A stretch of DNA of 39,446 nt from Lactiplantibacillus fabifermentans DSM 21115 (GCF_000498955.2 NZ_AYGX02000083.1:1-39446); one strand, 5' to 3'; positions 15,883 through 24,643 are shown, counted from the first letter of the stretch. Made by a program: numbers and translations. The notes: generated from the letters alone by a model not told the origin.

Positions 15883-16017
15883 CTGTTGGCGCACGTTTCG
15901 ACAATAAAAATGATAAAAAACAAAATAGGTGCCTGATGAAAGTTAATTTTCATCAGGCACCTATTTTCGAGTTAATCTTAGTATGATTATTTTAATTGTC
16001 GAAACGTGGTCCAGCAG
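15883..16017. repeat. Family B element with terminal inverted repeats (B3)
   Basis: A 135-bp unit. Its ends 15883-15905 and 15995-16017 are inverted repeats of 23 bp with 3 mismatches (inner 14 bp CACGTTTCGACAAT perfect). At the centre is a perfect 19-bp hairpin (15923-15941 with 15948-15966, core GGTGCCTGATGAAA). It ends 3 bp before the stop codon of the HAD gene. The terminal repeats make it look like a small non-autonomous mobile unit, and the hairpin with flanking A/T runs could terminate transcription both ways. Confidence 0.75.
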
Positions 16018-16020
16018 TAA

Positions 16021-16818
16021 TTAGTTAAAATACTTTTCCAAGAAAACCGCCACGCCATCTTCATCATTACTCAATGTTTCATCAGTCGTTACCGCTTTGA
16101 CGGCGGGAATGGCATTGTTCATCGCCACGCCAACTTCGGCCGCTTTGAGCATGCCAAGGTCATTTTCTTCATCACCGAACGCCATCAAATTGGTGTAATC
16201 TTCATCGAAGTGACTCAGCAATTGCTTCAAGCCACTAGCCTTATCGGTATGATTAGGCAAGAATTCCAATAAGTTACGCCGTGATGGCACGGCATGGAAA
16301 CCGTTAGCAATGTTAGTCGGTAAGCTGTCACGGTTATCCACCGCTTGAGCGGAAGCACTGACTACTTTACCGAATAAGTCGTCACCCGGTAAGTCGGCAA
16401 AGCTGACGTCACTAAACGGCATTAAGCCGTTCAAAAATTCTTCGTACGGTGATTTGCCTAAATCAATTAGCGAGTAGACTTGGTGCAAGTCGATGACATC
16501 TAGGGGTAACCCGGTAGCTTGGGCATAGTCATACAAAGGTTTAATGTCGGCTTTTGTAATACTAGTGCGGGCTAGCACGTCCCCAGTGGCATTTTGTTGG
16601 ACCAGACCGCCGTTGAAGGTGATCGAGTAATCACCGGGTTCTGTTAAACCAAGTTGTTTAATGAGTGGTTGGATGGCCTTAATCGGTCGACCGGTGCACA
16701 AAACGACGCGTTTTCCGGCAGCGTGCAGGCGCTTGAGCACTTGTTCGTTACGGGGCGAAATCGTTTTGGCCGAAGTTAGTAAAGTGTTATCTAAATCGAG
16801 AGCAATGGTCGTAATCAT
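16021..16818 (-). CDS. HAD-superfamily Cof-type sugar phosphatase
   Basis: 265 residues. HAD motif I is ALDLDNTLLTSAKT, motif II lies near VLCTGRPIKA, motif III is a lysine near the C-terminal third, and motif IV is FGDEENDLGML. The cap insertion is of Cof/IIB type. Family members dephosphorylate sugar phosphates or pyridoxal phosphate; specificity cannot be read off. It lies 20 nt downstream of thrC on the same strand and is probably co-transcribed. Confidence 0.9.
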   Translation of the reverse strand: MITTIALDLDNTLLTSAKTISPRNEQVLKRLHAAGKRVVLCTGRPIKAIQPLIKQLGLTEPGDYSITFNGGLVQQNATGDVLARTSITKADIKPLYDYAQATGLPLDVIDLHQVYSLIDLGKSPYEEFLNGLMPFSDVSFADLPGDDLFGKVVSASAQAVDNRDSLPTNIANGFHAVPSRRNLLEFLPNHTDKASGLKQLLSHFDEDYTNLMAFGDEENDLGMLKAAEVGVAMNNAIPAVKAVTTDETLSNDEDGVAVFLEKYFN

Positions 16819-16838
16819 GGCAAAATATCCTTTCTGAA

Positions 16839-18332
16839 CTACTTTAAATTTAAAATATCTTGAATCGCTGCTGCCATTTGGTCCGGTTCACTCGTCCGGT
16901 CATGCCGAACGGGGGCCGTCCGCAAATTTTCAACGGTCGCTGGAATCGTGGTTTTGATAATGTCGTGTAACTGATCAACCGCCGTCAACCCATCCACGGT
17001 AACGTCGCTAGCCGTAATGGCTTTTAAGACCGCTCGGGGGAACTTATACGGACTGGCCGTTGAAACGACCACCAAGGGCCGCATATCTTTAGTGGCGTCT
17101 TGGTATTGATGAGCCACGGCCGAAGCAACCGCCGTATGCGGGTCAATCGTATAGTGATGTTCATTGAAAACGTGATGAATTTCGGCTTGGTCTTGGCCCT
17201 CGGTCGCAAAACCAGCCCAGAAGTCAACAATCTGTTGTCGCATGGCCGGTGTTAACGTGTATTGACCCGTCGTAGTTAAATCGTTCATTAAGCCAGCCGT
17301 TTGCACCGGATCTTCACCGGTTAAGTAGAAGACTAGTCGTTCCAAGTTACTGGAGACTAAAATATCCATCGATGGAGAACTCGTTAAATGGAATTCCCGA
17401 TTTTTGTTATAGACCCCGGTATTGAAGAAATCTGTCAACACGTTATTACGGTTCGAGGCACAAATTAATTTATGAATCGGGGTGCCCAGTTTTTTAGCAT
17501 AGTAACCGGCTAAAATATCACCGAAGTTACCAGTTGGCACACTGAAATTAATCTCGTCACCATTTTTGAGGTGGCCTTGTTTAATTAGTTGGGCATACGT
17601 ATAAACGTAATAAGCAACCTGTGGGAATAACCGGCCGATGTTAATAGAATTAGCGCTTGAAAATTGGAACTCATTGGCGGCTAACTGGGTCCGCAAATCT
17701 TGGTCGTTTAAGAGTTCTTTGACTTTAGTTTGGGCATCATCAAAGTTCCCATTAATGGCGATAACGTAAGTGTTATCCCCAACTTGCGTCACCATTTGCT
17801 GTTTTTGAATGGCACTGACGCCATCTTGCGGATAAAAAACAATGATGCGGGTCTGATCAACGTCGGCAAAACCAGCCATCGCCGCTTTACCAGTATCGCC
17901 AGACGTGGCGGTTAAGATGACGACTTCCGCGTCTAAATGATTTTTCTTAGCCGCCGTCGTCATTAAATGCGGTAAAATTTGTAAGGCTAAGTCTTTAAAA
18001 GCAATCGTTGGACCATGGAACAATTCCAAATAGTAAGCTTGCCCATGTTTAGCAACGGGGGCAATGGCCACATCGTCGAATTGATTGCCATAAGCCGCGG
18101 TAATGCAGGCTTTCAGCTCCGCTTCGGTATAGTCGGTGAAGAAGAGTTTTAAAACTTCGTAAGCGACTCCTTGGTACGACATGGTCGCTAACTTATCAAA
18201 ATCAAAGTTAGCTTGCGGTAAGTCAACGGGAACAAAGAGTCCTCCGTCAGGCGTGAGGCCTTGTAAAACGGCTTGTGAACTAGTCATGGTGTGACTTGCA
18301 GTTTCACGGGTACTGCGATAAAGTGTTTCCAT
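16839..18332 (-). CDS. thrC: Threonine synthase
   Basis: About 497 residues, the long fungal/E. coli-like type of threonine synthase. The N-terminal motif is YRSTRETASHTM, and the PLP lysine lies in FHGPTIAFKDLALQ. ATSGDTGKAAM forms the phosphate loop, and VPTGNFGDILAGYYAK is the glycine-rich region. It converts O-phosphohomoserine to threonine. The start at 18332 follows AAAGGA; an upstream in-frame start overlaps that site. hom and thrB are not in the window. A HAD phosphatase follows. Confidence 0.93.
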   Translation of the reverse strand: METLYRSTRETASHTMTSSQAVLQGLTPDGGLFVPVDLPQANFDFDKLATMSYQGVAYEVLKLFFTDYTEAELKACITAAYGNQFDDVAIAPVAKHGQAYYLELFHGPTIAFKDLALQILPHLMTTAAKKNHLDAEVVILTATSGDTGKAAMAGFADVDQTRIIVFYPQDGVSAIQKQQMVTQVGDNTYVIAINGNFDDAQTKVKELLNDQDLRTQLAANEFQFSSANSINIGRLFPQVAYYVYTYAQLIKQGHLKNGDEINFSVPTGNFGDILAGYYAKKLGTPIHKLICASNRNNVLTDFFNTGVYNKNREFHLTSSPSMDILVSSNLERLVFYLTGEDPVQTAGLMNDLTTTGQYTLTPAMRQQIVDFWAGFATEGQDQAEIHHVFNEHHYTIDPHTAVASAVAHQYQDATKDMRPLVVVSTASPYKFPRAVLKAITASDVTVDGLTAVDQLHDIIKTTIPATVENLRTAPVRHDRTSEPDQMAAAIQDILNLK

Positions 18333-18453
18333 GGATGAACGTCCTTTCAAATGATTTTGTCTAAATCATACACTAAATTACGCGTGAGCGGGGGCGTTTT
18401 CAAGAAAATCACCGATTGATTATTGGAATTTAGCGGTTATGTTAACTTTAAAA

Positions 18454-18467
18454 TGTAACCGGTTACT
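18454..18467 (+). promoter_or_regulatory. cre-like or LacI-type operator before the alpha-glycosidase gene
   Basis: TGTAACCGGTTACT is a near-perfect dyad matching cre at most positions, 19 bp before the start codon and directly upstream of AAGGAG. CcpA or a MalR-type LacI regulator are both plausible ligands. Its placement in the leader suggests repression by roadblock or promoter occlusion. Confidence 0.6.
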
Positions 18468-18486
18468 AAAAAGGAGCTAGTTAACG

Positions 18487-20205
18487 ATGCAATTAGCAGG
18501 AATTTTACATCGACCTGAAAGTGAAGATACCGCGATTTTAGCGGACCATCAAGTTTTGATGCGGCTCAAAACTGCCCGTCAAGATATTGAACAAGTGGAA
18601 TTATATTATGCTGATATGTACTTATGGCAAGAAGGCGCGCCGATGCAACATGCCACGATGCACGCCGGTCTCGCCACGCAAGGAAATCAATATTGGACGT
18701 TAAACGTGGACATCCCCACTAACCGGTTGATTTATGCGTTTAAACTGACCGACTTGGCGGGGGAAACGCTCGGTTATGGTGATGAAGGTTTCTTTGATGA
18801 TACTGCCGCCAATTGGGCTGTTACGGGACGGTACTTCCATTTACCATACTTACACGTCAGTGATGCGGAACTACCACCAGCGTGGGTCAAAGATACGGTC
18901 TGGTATCAAATCTTCCCAGAACGCTTTGCCAATGGCGATACCACGAATGATCCGGCCAACGTGCAACCGTGGGGCCAAGGTCCGGTAAAACGGGATTCAT
19001 TTTATGGCGGTGACTTAAAAGGAATTATCAACCATCTCGATGACTTAGCCGATTTAGGTATTAATGGCTTATATTTATGCCCAATCTTCACATCACCATC
19101 CGATCATAAATATGATACGATTGACCACTTTGAAATTGACCCGCATTTTGGGACGAAAAAGGATTTTCAAGCGTTAGTAGACGGCGCGCATGCTCGCGGG
19201 ATGCGGGTGATGTTGGACGCGGTCTTTAATCATTTTGGCGATCATTCGCCACAGTGGGAAGATGTCGTGAAAAATGGCCAAAACTCGCGCTTTGCTGATT
19301 GGTTCCATATTCATGATTTCCCCGTCGGTCGCAATGCCGACGGTCAATTGAATTATGAAACATTTGCAACCGGTGCGGCGATGCCGAAAGTAAATACGCA
19401 AAATCCGGCGGTCCAACAATATTTGATCGACGTGACGAAATATTGGATTGAACAATTCAACATTGATGCGTGGCGCTTTGATGTGGCCGATGAAGTCGAT
19501 CATGGTTTTTGGCGGAACTTGTGCGGCGCTTTACGTGCGGTCAAACCCGACGTTTACTTATTAGGTGAAGCTTGGCACAGTAGTCAAGCGCTCGTCAATA
19601 ATGGCCAATTTGATGCCGTGATGAACTATCCGTTGACGCAACCAATCTTAGTGTTGTTTAATGGTGAGTTGACTTTAGACGATTACGTTGGCAAGACCAA
19701 TTTGCAATTGATGCAATATCGCCAACCTAATCAACAGGCGATGTTTAATGCGCTGGATACTCACGATACTGCGCGGATGTTGACCATTTTCCACGATGAT
19801 ACGACTAAAGTCCGGGCCGCCTTGACCTTGCTAATGTTGTTACCGGGGAGTCCCTGTATTTATTATGGGACCGAAGTCGGGTTAGCCGGTGGTCCCGATC
19901 CCGATAATCGCCGGTGCATGGAATGGGACGAAACGAACCAAGACTTGGACTTGCGCCAATTCGTACAAACTTTGATTGCCTGGCGCAAAGCCCACAGTGA
20001 CTTTTTAGCGACGAGTGCCATTAGCTGGCAAGTTCAGGGGGCGAGTTTGACGTTAACACGCCAAACGGATGACCACCGGGTGCGGGCGCGCTTCAATCTT
20101 GGCGATGCGCCTATCGCAGCCTTGACTGCGGGTAAAACCATGGTTGCCAGTGGCTTAAAGACTGGTGAACTGAGTGTTGGTGGCTTTGAATTAGGGATTG
20201 AATAG
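18487..20205 (+). CDS. GH13 alpha-glycosidase, neopullulanase/cyclomaltodextrinase type
   Basis: 572 residues. An N-terminal beta-rich domain (about 1-120, CBM34-like) precedes the (beta/alpha)8 barrel. Catalytic residues are visible: nucleophile D332 in AWRFDVADEVD, acid E361 in LLGEAWHSS, and D427 in ALDTHDTAR. The VFNHFG motif is also present. There is no signal peptide, so the enzyme is cytosolic and probably degrades imported maltodextrins or cyclodextrins. AAGGAG precedes the start, and the cre-like site upstream suggests carbon control. It stands as a single gene with its own terminator. Confidence 0.92.
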   Translation: MQLAGILHRPESEDTAILADHQVLMRLKTARQDIEQVELYYADMYLWQEGAPMQHATMHAGLATQGNQYWTLNVDIPTNRLIYAFKLTDLAGETLGYGDEGFFDDTAANWAVTGRYFHLPYLHVSDAELPPAWVKDTVWYQIFPERFANGDTTNDPANVQPWGQGPVKRDSFYGGDLKGIINHLDDLADLGINGLYLCPIFTSPSDHKYDTIDHFEIDPHFGTKKDFQALVDGAHARGMRVMLDAVFNHFGDHSPQWEDVVKNGQNSRFADWFHIHDFPVGRNADGQLNYETFATGAAMPKVNTQNPAVQQYLIDVTKYWIEQFNIDAWRFDVADEVDHGFWRNLCGALRAVKPDVYLLGEAWHSSQALVNNGQFDAVMNYPLTQPILVLFNGELTLDDYVGKTNLQLMQYRQPNQQAMFNALDTHDTARMLTIFHDDTTKVRAALTLLMLLPGSPCIYYGTEVGLAGGPDPDNRRCMEWDETNQDLDLRQFVQTLIAWRKAHSDFLATSAISWQVQGASLTLTRQTDDHRVRARFNLGDAPIAALTAGKTMVASGLKTGELSVGGFELGIE

Positions 20206-20227
20206 CTACAATAAATGGAATTTTTCG

Positions 20228-20265
20228 AAACGCTTGGCTATTTTTGTGATGGTCAAGCGTTTTTT
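20228..20265 (+). terminator. Terminator after the GH13 gene
   Basis: AAACGCTTG (20228-20236) pairs with CAAGCGTTT (20254-20262) and runs into TTTTTT. Confidence 0.85.
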
Positions 20266-20344
20266 GGTCGTTAATATAGTTGATTTATGGTTGCCGCTGG
20301 CTATCGTAATTGCTGAAAAGTGTCGCATTAAAGAGGTGATCGAT

Positions 20345-20635
20345 ATGAGTAAAATTGATGAATATGCCAGTCGACGGCGTCAGGATGATGCCCAATTCGC
20401 CCAAGCTGCCCAACTGGCTAATATTAATTTAGTTGTGGCGGTCCAAGTTAGAGCTTTACGTGAACAACTAGGGCTGACACAACGGGCCTTTGCCCAATTA
20501 ATTCATAAACCCCAATCAACTGTTGCTAGATTAGAAACTGGCGCTATGAATGCTTCAACGAAGTTATTAAGCGAAATTGCGTTGGCGACGAATCAGCAGG
20601 TAACTATCGAATTTTCACCACTGGTCAAAGCATAA
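20345..20635 (+). CDS. XRE-family HTH protein, HigA/antitoxin-like
   Basis: 96 residues. The C-terminal two thirds is an XRE helix-turn-helix: VRALREQLGLTQRAFAQLIH, then KPQSTVARLETGAMNASTKL, ending in VTIEF as in HigA-like antitoxins. GAGGTGATCGAT precedes the start at 20345; the reading frame upstream has no such support. HigA-type antitoxins usually follow a RelE-fold toxin gene, but the 139 bp upstream contain only a terminator and leader. It may be a solitary regulator or an orphan antitoxin. Confidence 0.8.
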   Translation: MSKIDEYASRRRQDDAQFAQAAQLANINLVVAVQVRALREQLGLTQRAFAQLIHKPQSTVARLETGAMNASTKLLSEIALATNQQVTIEFSPLVKA

Positions 20636-20693
20636 AAAATAGCTGTGGTTAAGACCCAAGTGAAACTTGGTGTACTAATCACAGCTATTTTTA
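20636..20693. terminator. Bidirectional terminator between the XRE and EAL genes
   Basis: AAAATAGCTGTG and CACAGCTATTTTT form the stem around a long loop, itself with a small AAGT/ACTT hairpin. It serves both convergent genes and overlaps the stop of the EAL gene by about 3 bp. Confidence 0.75.
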
Positions 20694-21383
20694 GTTGGCA
20701 AAATGATCGCCAGGCAAAGCTAATAATTGGGGTTTGCCAAAATAATAGCCTTGTTGATATTTGATGCCGAGTTGTTGACTGCGGGTGGCATCGGCCGCAT
20801 CTTCCACGCCTTCTAAAATCAAGCGTAAGCCGTATTCTACACTGATTGCGCGCCAAAAATGTAGCTTTTGTTGCATTGGGGGATTCTTTAAATCGAGTTG
20901 GAAGTTTTGCAACGCAAATTTGATTTCTGACATGTAGGGCAATAAGTCTTCAATCTCATTAAAATAGTTATCGCCGGTGCCAACATCATCTAACGATAAT
21001 TGCATCCCTTGTTGCCGAAAATGTTTGAGTTGGGGCAACAGTTCGGCCACGGTATACTTTTGTGGACTGTCAGCTTCGGTCAACTCCACGACTAGTTTAG
21101 TGGGGTAGAGTTGTTGTTGACTTTTAATGATAGCGTCGGCAATCGTGGTCGTCATTAATTGGGCCCGGCTAATATTTACGGAACAGTAGCGGACTTTTAA
21201 TGACAGGATTTTGGTGGTAGCCACGAGTAAGTCGGCGATGATTTGTGAGTCAATCGTTAAAAATGATGCGGGAATCCGCCAACCAGCCGGCGTATATTCT
21301 TTCATCAATAATTCATAGCCATTAATCGTTTTAGTCGCCGTATTGACTTGGGGTTGTACAAAAAAACGGTAAATGGGTGCCAT
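20691..21383 (-). CDS. EAL-domain protein (c-di-GMP phosphodiesterase-like)
   Basis: 230 residues, a single EAL domain. The signature motif reads YELLMK in place of ExL/EAL. NIS in VNISRAQL, ELTEADSP, the LSLDDVGTGDNYF motif (DDFGTG equivalent), IKF with the lysine kept but the following aspartate lost, LEGVEDAAD and the terminal QQGYYFGKP are present. Most metal and catalytic positions are retained, so activity is possible. There is no GGDEF or sensor domain and no membrane segment. It is divergent from the NADH oxidase gene. Confidence 0.85.
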   Translation of the reverse strand: MAPIYRFFVQPQVNTATKTINGYELLMKEYTPAGWRIPASFLTIDSQIIADLLVATTKILSLKVRYCSVNISRAQLMTTTIADAIIKSQQQLYPTKLVVELTEADSPQKYTVAELLPQLKHFRQQGMQLSLDDVGTGDNYFNEIEDLLPYMSEIKFALQNFQLDLKNPPMQQKLHFWRAISVEYGLRLILEGVEDAADATRSQQLGIKYQQGYYFGKPQLLALPGDHFAN

Positions 21384-21437
21384 TGAAAGCGCCTCCTCAT
21401 AAGCGATTGGTTTACTTAAATTATAATAACAGTATAC

Positions 21438-21443
21438 TATAAT
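21438..21443 (+). promoter_or_regulatory. Probable -10 element of the NADH oxidase gene
   Basis: TATAAT within an AT-rich stretch 37 bp before the start codon. No good -35 is seen at the usual distance. Confidence 0.35.
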
Positions 21444-21479
21444 ATGTTGCTAATCGTTGGTTAGAAGAGGAGAAATTGA

Positions 21480-22835
21480 ATGAAAGTCGTCGTCGTTGGG
21501 TTCACCCATGCTGGAATAGCAGCGGTTGAACAAGTCTTAACTACTTATCCAGAAGCCGAAATTACGGTGTATGAGCGTCAAGCTAAAATCTCATATTTAT
21601 CGTGTGCGACTTACTTACATATCGAGGGGACCATCCCCGAACTCAGTGATGCGATGTATGCTGATCCCGCGGATTTTGAAAAACAGGGCGTCACGATGGC
21701 TTTGCAACATGATGTGATTAATATTGATAGCAATGTCCATACGTTGCTTGTCCAAGATTTAATCACCAAGCAGATGGCGACGACTCACTATGACAAATTA
21801 ATTATGACCACTGGTTCGATTACGGCCATTCCCGCCATTACGGGAATTGAGAATCCCAAAGTTTTGTTGTGCAAAACTTATGACCAAGCGCATGATCTTT
21901 GTCAGCATACGGTCCAACAACGCCGTATCGCCATTATTGGCGGAAGTTATGTGGGTGTCGAGTTAGCCGAAGCGTACATTAATTCCGGTCACCAAGTCTT
22001 ATTACTACAACAAACCGCACACTTGTTAAATAAGTATGTCGAACCCTTAATTGCGGACCAAGTGGCCGACGTCCTCGTTGAAAAAGGCGTTCAAGTAGTG
22101 ACCAATGCGCAAGTTACCGCGTTTGCAGATACTGCGGATGACCAGTTACTTGTAACGACCAAACAAGGTGATTTTGTGGTGGATATGGCAGCGATGAGTG
22201 CCGGCATGGTGCCCCAAACCGACTTATTGGAGGGCCAAATCGCGATGGCGGCCAATGGGGCCATCTTAACGGATGACTATATGCAGACTTCAGACCCTGA
22301 TATTTTGGCGGCGGGCGATGCAGCTGCTAGTCACTTTAATCCAACCAAAAGCAATGTGTATGCGCCTTTGGCTTCACAAGCCGTGCGGCAAGGGGCGCTA
22401 GCGGGGATGAATGTTGGTGAACGGCGGTTACGGTCGATTGGCACGCAGATTTCGACCGGGATGATGGTCTTTGGTCATACGGTCGTCGGGACGGGTCTAA
22501 CATTGGCAAGTGCCCAAGCTGCCCAGCGACATGTCGCGCATGTCGTCTATACGGGGGCGTATCGCCCAGAATTTATGCCCGACGCGGTACCAGTGACGGT
22601 TGAATTAATTTATGATCGCAATAACCGCCAAGTGCTCGGTGCGCAGCTGATGAGTGAACATGATGTGTCACAAGCTGCTAATACCGTGTCCGCGTTCATG
22701 CAAAATGGTGGGACCATTGACCAGTTGGCATTTCTTGACATGTTATTTTCACCGAACTTCAATCAACCATTCAATTATTTGAATCTAGCGGCGCAGTTAG
22801 CGGTTAAACAAGAAAATGGCTACTTAAGAACTTAA
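21480..22835 (+). CDS. nox: FAD-dependent NADH oxidase/peroxidase-type oxidoreductase
   Basis: 451 residues. The FAD-binding N-terminus is VVVVGFTHAGIAAVE with H10, and the redox-active cysteine C42 lies in SYLSCATYLH. These are the hallmark pair of the H2O-forming NADH oxidase, NADH peroxidase and CoA-disulfide reductase group. The NADH-binding segment is IAIIGGSYVGVELAEAY (about 150), the second FAD motif is PDILAAGDAAAS (about 280), and a dimerisation domain ends the protein. It probably reduces O2 with NADH, regenerating NAD+. AGAGGAG precedes the start. The exact subtype cannot be told from sequence alone. Confidence 0.88.
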   Translation: MKVVVVGFTHAGIAAVEQVLTTYPEAEITVYERQAKISYLSCATYLHIEGTIPELSDAMYADPADFEKQGVTMALQHDVINIDSNVHTLLVQDLITKQMATTHYDKLIMTTGSITAIPAITGIENPKVLLCKTYDQAHDLCQHTVQQRRIAIIGGSYVGVELAEAYINSGHQVLLLQQTAHLLNKYVEPLIADQVADVLVEKGVQVVTNAQVTAFADTADDQLLVTTKQGDFVVDMAAMSAGMVPQTDLLEGQIAMAANGAILTDDYMQTSDPDILAAGDAAASHFNPTKSNVYAPLASQAVRQGALAGMNVGERRLRSIGTQISTGMMVFGHTVVGTGLTLASAQAAQRHVAHVVYTGAYRPEFMPDAVPVTVELIYDRNNRQVLGAQLMSEHDVSQAANTVSAFMQNGGTIDQLAFLDMLFSPNFNQPFNYLNLAAQLAVKQENGYLRT

Positions 22836-22844
22836 TTTGATTAC

Positions 22845-22887
22845 AACGACAGCGGACTGAAGTTCAACACTTCAGTCCGCTGTCGTT
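22845..22887. terminator. Strong bidirectional terminator
   Basis: A perfect 19-bp stem (AACGACAGCGGACTGAAGT and its complement) with a 5-nt loop lies between nox and the convergent phosphatase gene. Confidence 0.85.
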
Positions 22888-22892
22888 TAGGG

Positions 22893-23429
22893 TTAATGGC
22901 TCGTTGGATAATTGAGGGTCGCCATTTCACAATAATTGAAAGTCGATTGCCCCGTTAGTTGATGCATGACTTCGCCGTGCGTGACGCAGGCGAGGCAGTC
23001 GTAGTCGTTCGCGTACTTGGCCAATACTGCATTAACGCGTTCGCAAACCGCTGGAGCCGTTTCATATTGAAATGGAAAGTTCTGCGGGCAAATGGTTGGT
23101 GAGCGCTGATATTCCGCATAAATTTGTGTGACTTCAGCGTCTGTTTGGAGTTGGGTGCCCGTTAAATCCGGTTGCCATTCGTGCAAGCCGAGTTCGACTT
23201 GCACCGGAATCGTGGTGTGCCGGGCAATTTCTAAAGCCGTTTGCAGGGCCCGTGTGTAAGGTGACGTCAAGATTAATTGGATATCCGGCGGCAAAGTTTG
23301 ACCACGTTGCTGCGCTTGACCGATGCCGGCGGGCGTTAAACCGCCAAATTCACGCCCGTAACTGACGTAGTGGGCCGCTTTGACCTCAGTATAATCCGGT
23401 TCGCCGTGACGAATTAAATAAACTTTCAT
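22893..23429 (-). CDS. Histidine phosphatase (phosphoglycerate mutase-like) family protein
   Basis: 178 residues. The phosphohistidine motif YLIRHGEPDY is at the N-terminus. ILTSPYTRALQTALEIA, the ELGLHEWQ acid region and the second catalytic histidine in CVTHGEVMHQL are all present. The substrate is unknown; the family includes broad phosphatases and mutases. AAGGTAGG serves as ribosome binding site. It is convergent with nox. Confidence 0.9.
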   Translation of the reverse strand: MKVYLIRHGEPDYTEVKAAHYVSYGREFGGLTPAGIGQAQQRGQTLPPDIQLILTSPYTRALQTALEIARHTTIPVQVELGLHEWQPDLTGTQLQTDAEVTQIYAEYQRSPTICPQNFPFQYETAPAVCERVNAVLAKYANDYDCLACVTHGEVMHQLTGQSTFNYCEMATLNYPTSH

Positions 23430-23449
23430 TGAATTTGACCTACCTTGTG

Positions 23450-23491
23450 AAAAAAAGACGCGACCATCTAAATGATGACCAACGTCTTTTT
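23450..23491 (-). terminator. Terminator after the small membrane protein gene
   Basis: AAAAAAGACG pairs with CGTCTTTTT around a loop containing CATC/GATG. Confidence 0.7.
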
Positions 23492-23501
23492 ATCAATAAA
23501 T

Positions 23502-23816
23502 TTATTTGGTAGCTGGTTTAATACCGCGACCTTGGAAGAATTCGATCACAATTAAGACCACGTAGCAAATCAAGACAATCCCTAAGAGATTCGTGGTTCG
23601 CACGGTACTTGATAACCAGTAGTATTGCCAGTTTTGGTTGTTGAAGACCCACCAAACTAGTAATCCGGCAATGAGACCTAACGTATTCATAATTGCAATA
23701 AAGAAAATATTGCCGTTTTGCTTTTGACCCGCCCAATATGCGGACAAAATCGCCATCCAAACGCCCCAGACAATTAAGCCGACTACGACGACCCAATAAA
23801 TAAGTGCTGCAATCAT
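23502..23816 (-). CDS. Small integral membrane protein, unknown function
   Basis: 104 residues with about three hydrophobic spans: residues 3-25 (ALIYWVVVVGLIVWGVWMAI), 37-60 (FFIAIMNTLGLIAGLLVWWV) and 77-95 (NLLGIVLICYVVLIVIEFF). Trp-rich. AAGGAG is 5-6 nt before the start. It is monocistronic with its own terminator. I do not recognise a family. Confidence 0.75.
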   Translation of the reverse strand: MIAALIYWVVVVGLIVWGVWMAILSAYWAGQKQNGNIFFIAIMNTLGLIAGLLVWWVFNNQNWQYYWLSSTVRTTNLLGIVLICYVVLIVIEFFQGRGIKPATK

Positions 23817-24007
23817 CGGTACTCCTTCTTTCTACATGTTAATAATTATATTTTACCATGAATTCGATTACATTGGGGCGTTTCAGTGATTTTTTTCACA
23901 ATCAATTGTTTGGAAAAGTTGTCGCTTTTTGGGAGGATTACTTGTTATTTAAGGTCGAATTATTTACAATTAGAGCAACAAGGATATAGGGAAAGGGTTG
24001 GCAATCA

Positions 24008-24643
24008 ATGACTTCTGCATGGAATTGGATTGGAATCATTGCTTGGATTATTGTTTTGGCGTTATTGGTGTGGGTATTTCATAATATTCGCGTCCGGCGC
24101 ATTAAGATGATTGTGGAACGCAAGCATACGTTTGAATGGCGTAGTTTATTCATCACGATTGGGGAACTGGTCGTGAGCTTTGGGTTAGTAATTGGCATGG
24201 GGTATGTTACCTTTACCAATCGTGCTGACTTGTCCAATAAGCAAGACGTTGAAGTCACTTACAGCTATGAACCACTGGTCTTACAAGTGGGGAGTAAGCG
24301 GTCTTATTATGTCGCGGTTGACCGCGGTACCACCAATAAGCCAGTGCATATTTATAATTATTGGGTTAAAGGCGCTAAGTACACGGTTTCGAGTAATAAG
24401 GCGACCGTCGTTAGTAGCTTGAAACAGGTTAAAGTTGCGGACGCGGGGATTCCATGGTCACAAACGGCCTTGAAAAAACAAGATTGGCAACATGAGCGGG
24501 CGTACGCGGTGAAGTTAACTGCGACTTACAAACCTAACTTTTGGAATGGTTTAGGGGTGCATGTTGGCCATCAAGCCATGACGCGATGGTTATTACGGGT
24601 ACCAGCGCAGTCATTTATTAATACGACAGATATTACAAATTAG
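24008..24643 (+). CDS. Membrane-anchored protein with an extracytoplasmic domain, unknown function
   Basis: 211 residues. Two N-terminal membrane helices (about 5-25, WNWIGIIAWIIVLALLVWVF; and about 49-68, ITIGELVVSFGLVIGMGYVT) are separated by a basic cytoplasmic loop. A polar, beta-rich domain of about 140 residues follows, with many Val/Thr/Tyr strands (VTYSYEPLVLQVGSKRSYYV) and probably lies outside the cell. The ribosome binding site is a weak AAAGGG. A terminator follows. Family not recognised with certainty. Confidence 0.75.
   Translation: MTSAWNWIGIIAWIIVLALLVWVFHNIRVRRIKMIVERKHTFEWRSLFITIGELVVSFGLVIGMGYVTFTNRADLSNKQDVEVTYSYEPLVLQVGSKRSYYVAVDRGTTNKPVHIYNYWVKGAKYTVSSNKATVVSSLKQVKVADAGIPWSQTALKKQDWQHERAYAVKLTATYKPNFWNGLGVHVGHQAMTRWLLRVPAQSFINTTDITN

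Noticed and set aside
15344-16017. CRISPR-like array in the repeat island
   Set aside because: The repeats are long, palindromic, of two different families and not regularly spaced; no cas genes are nearby.
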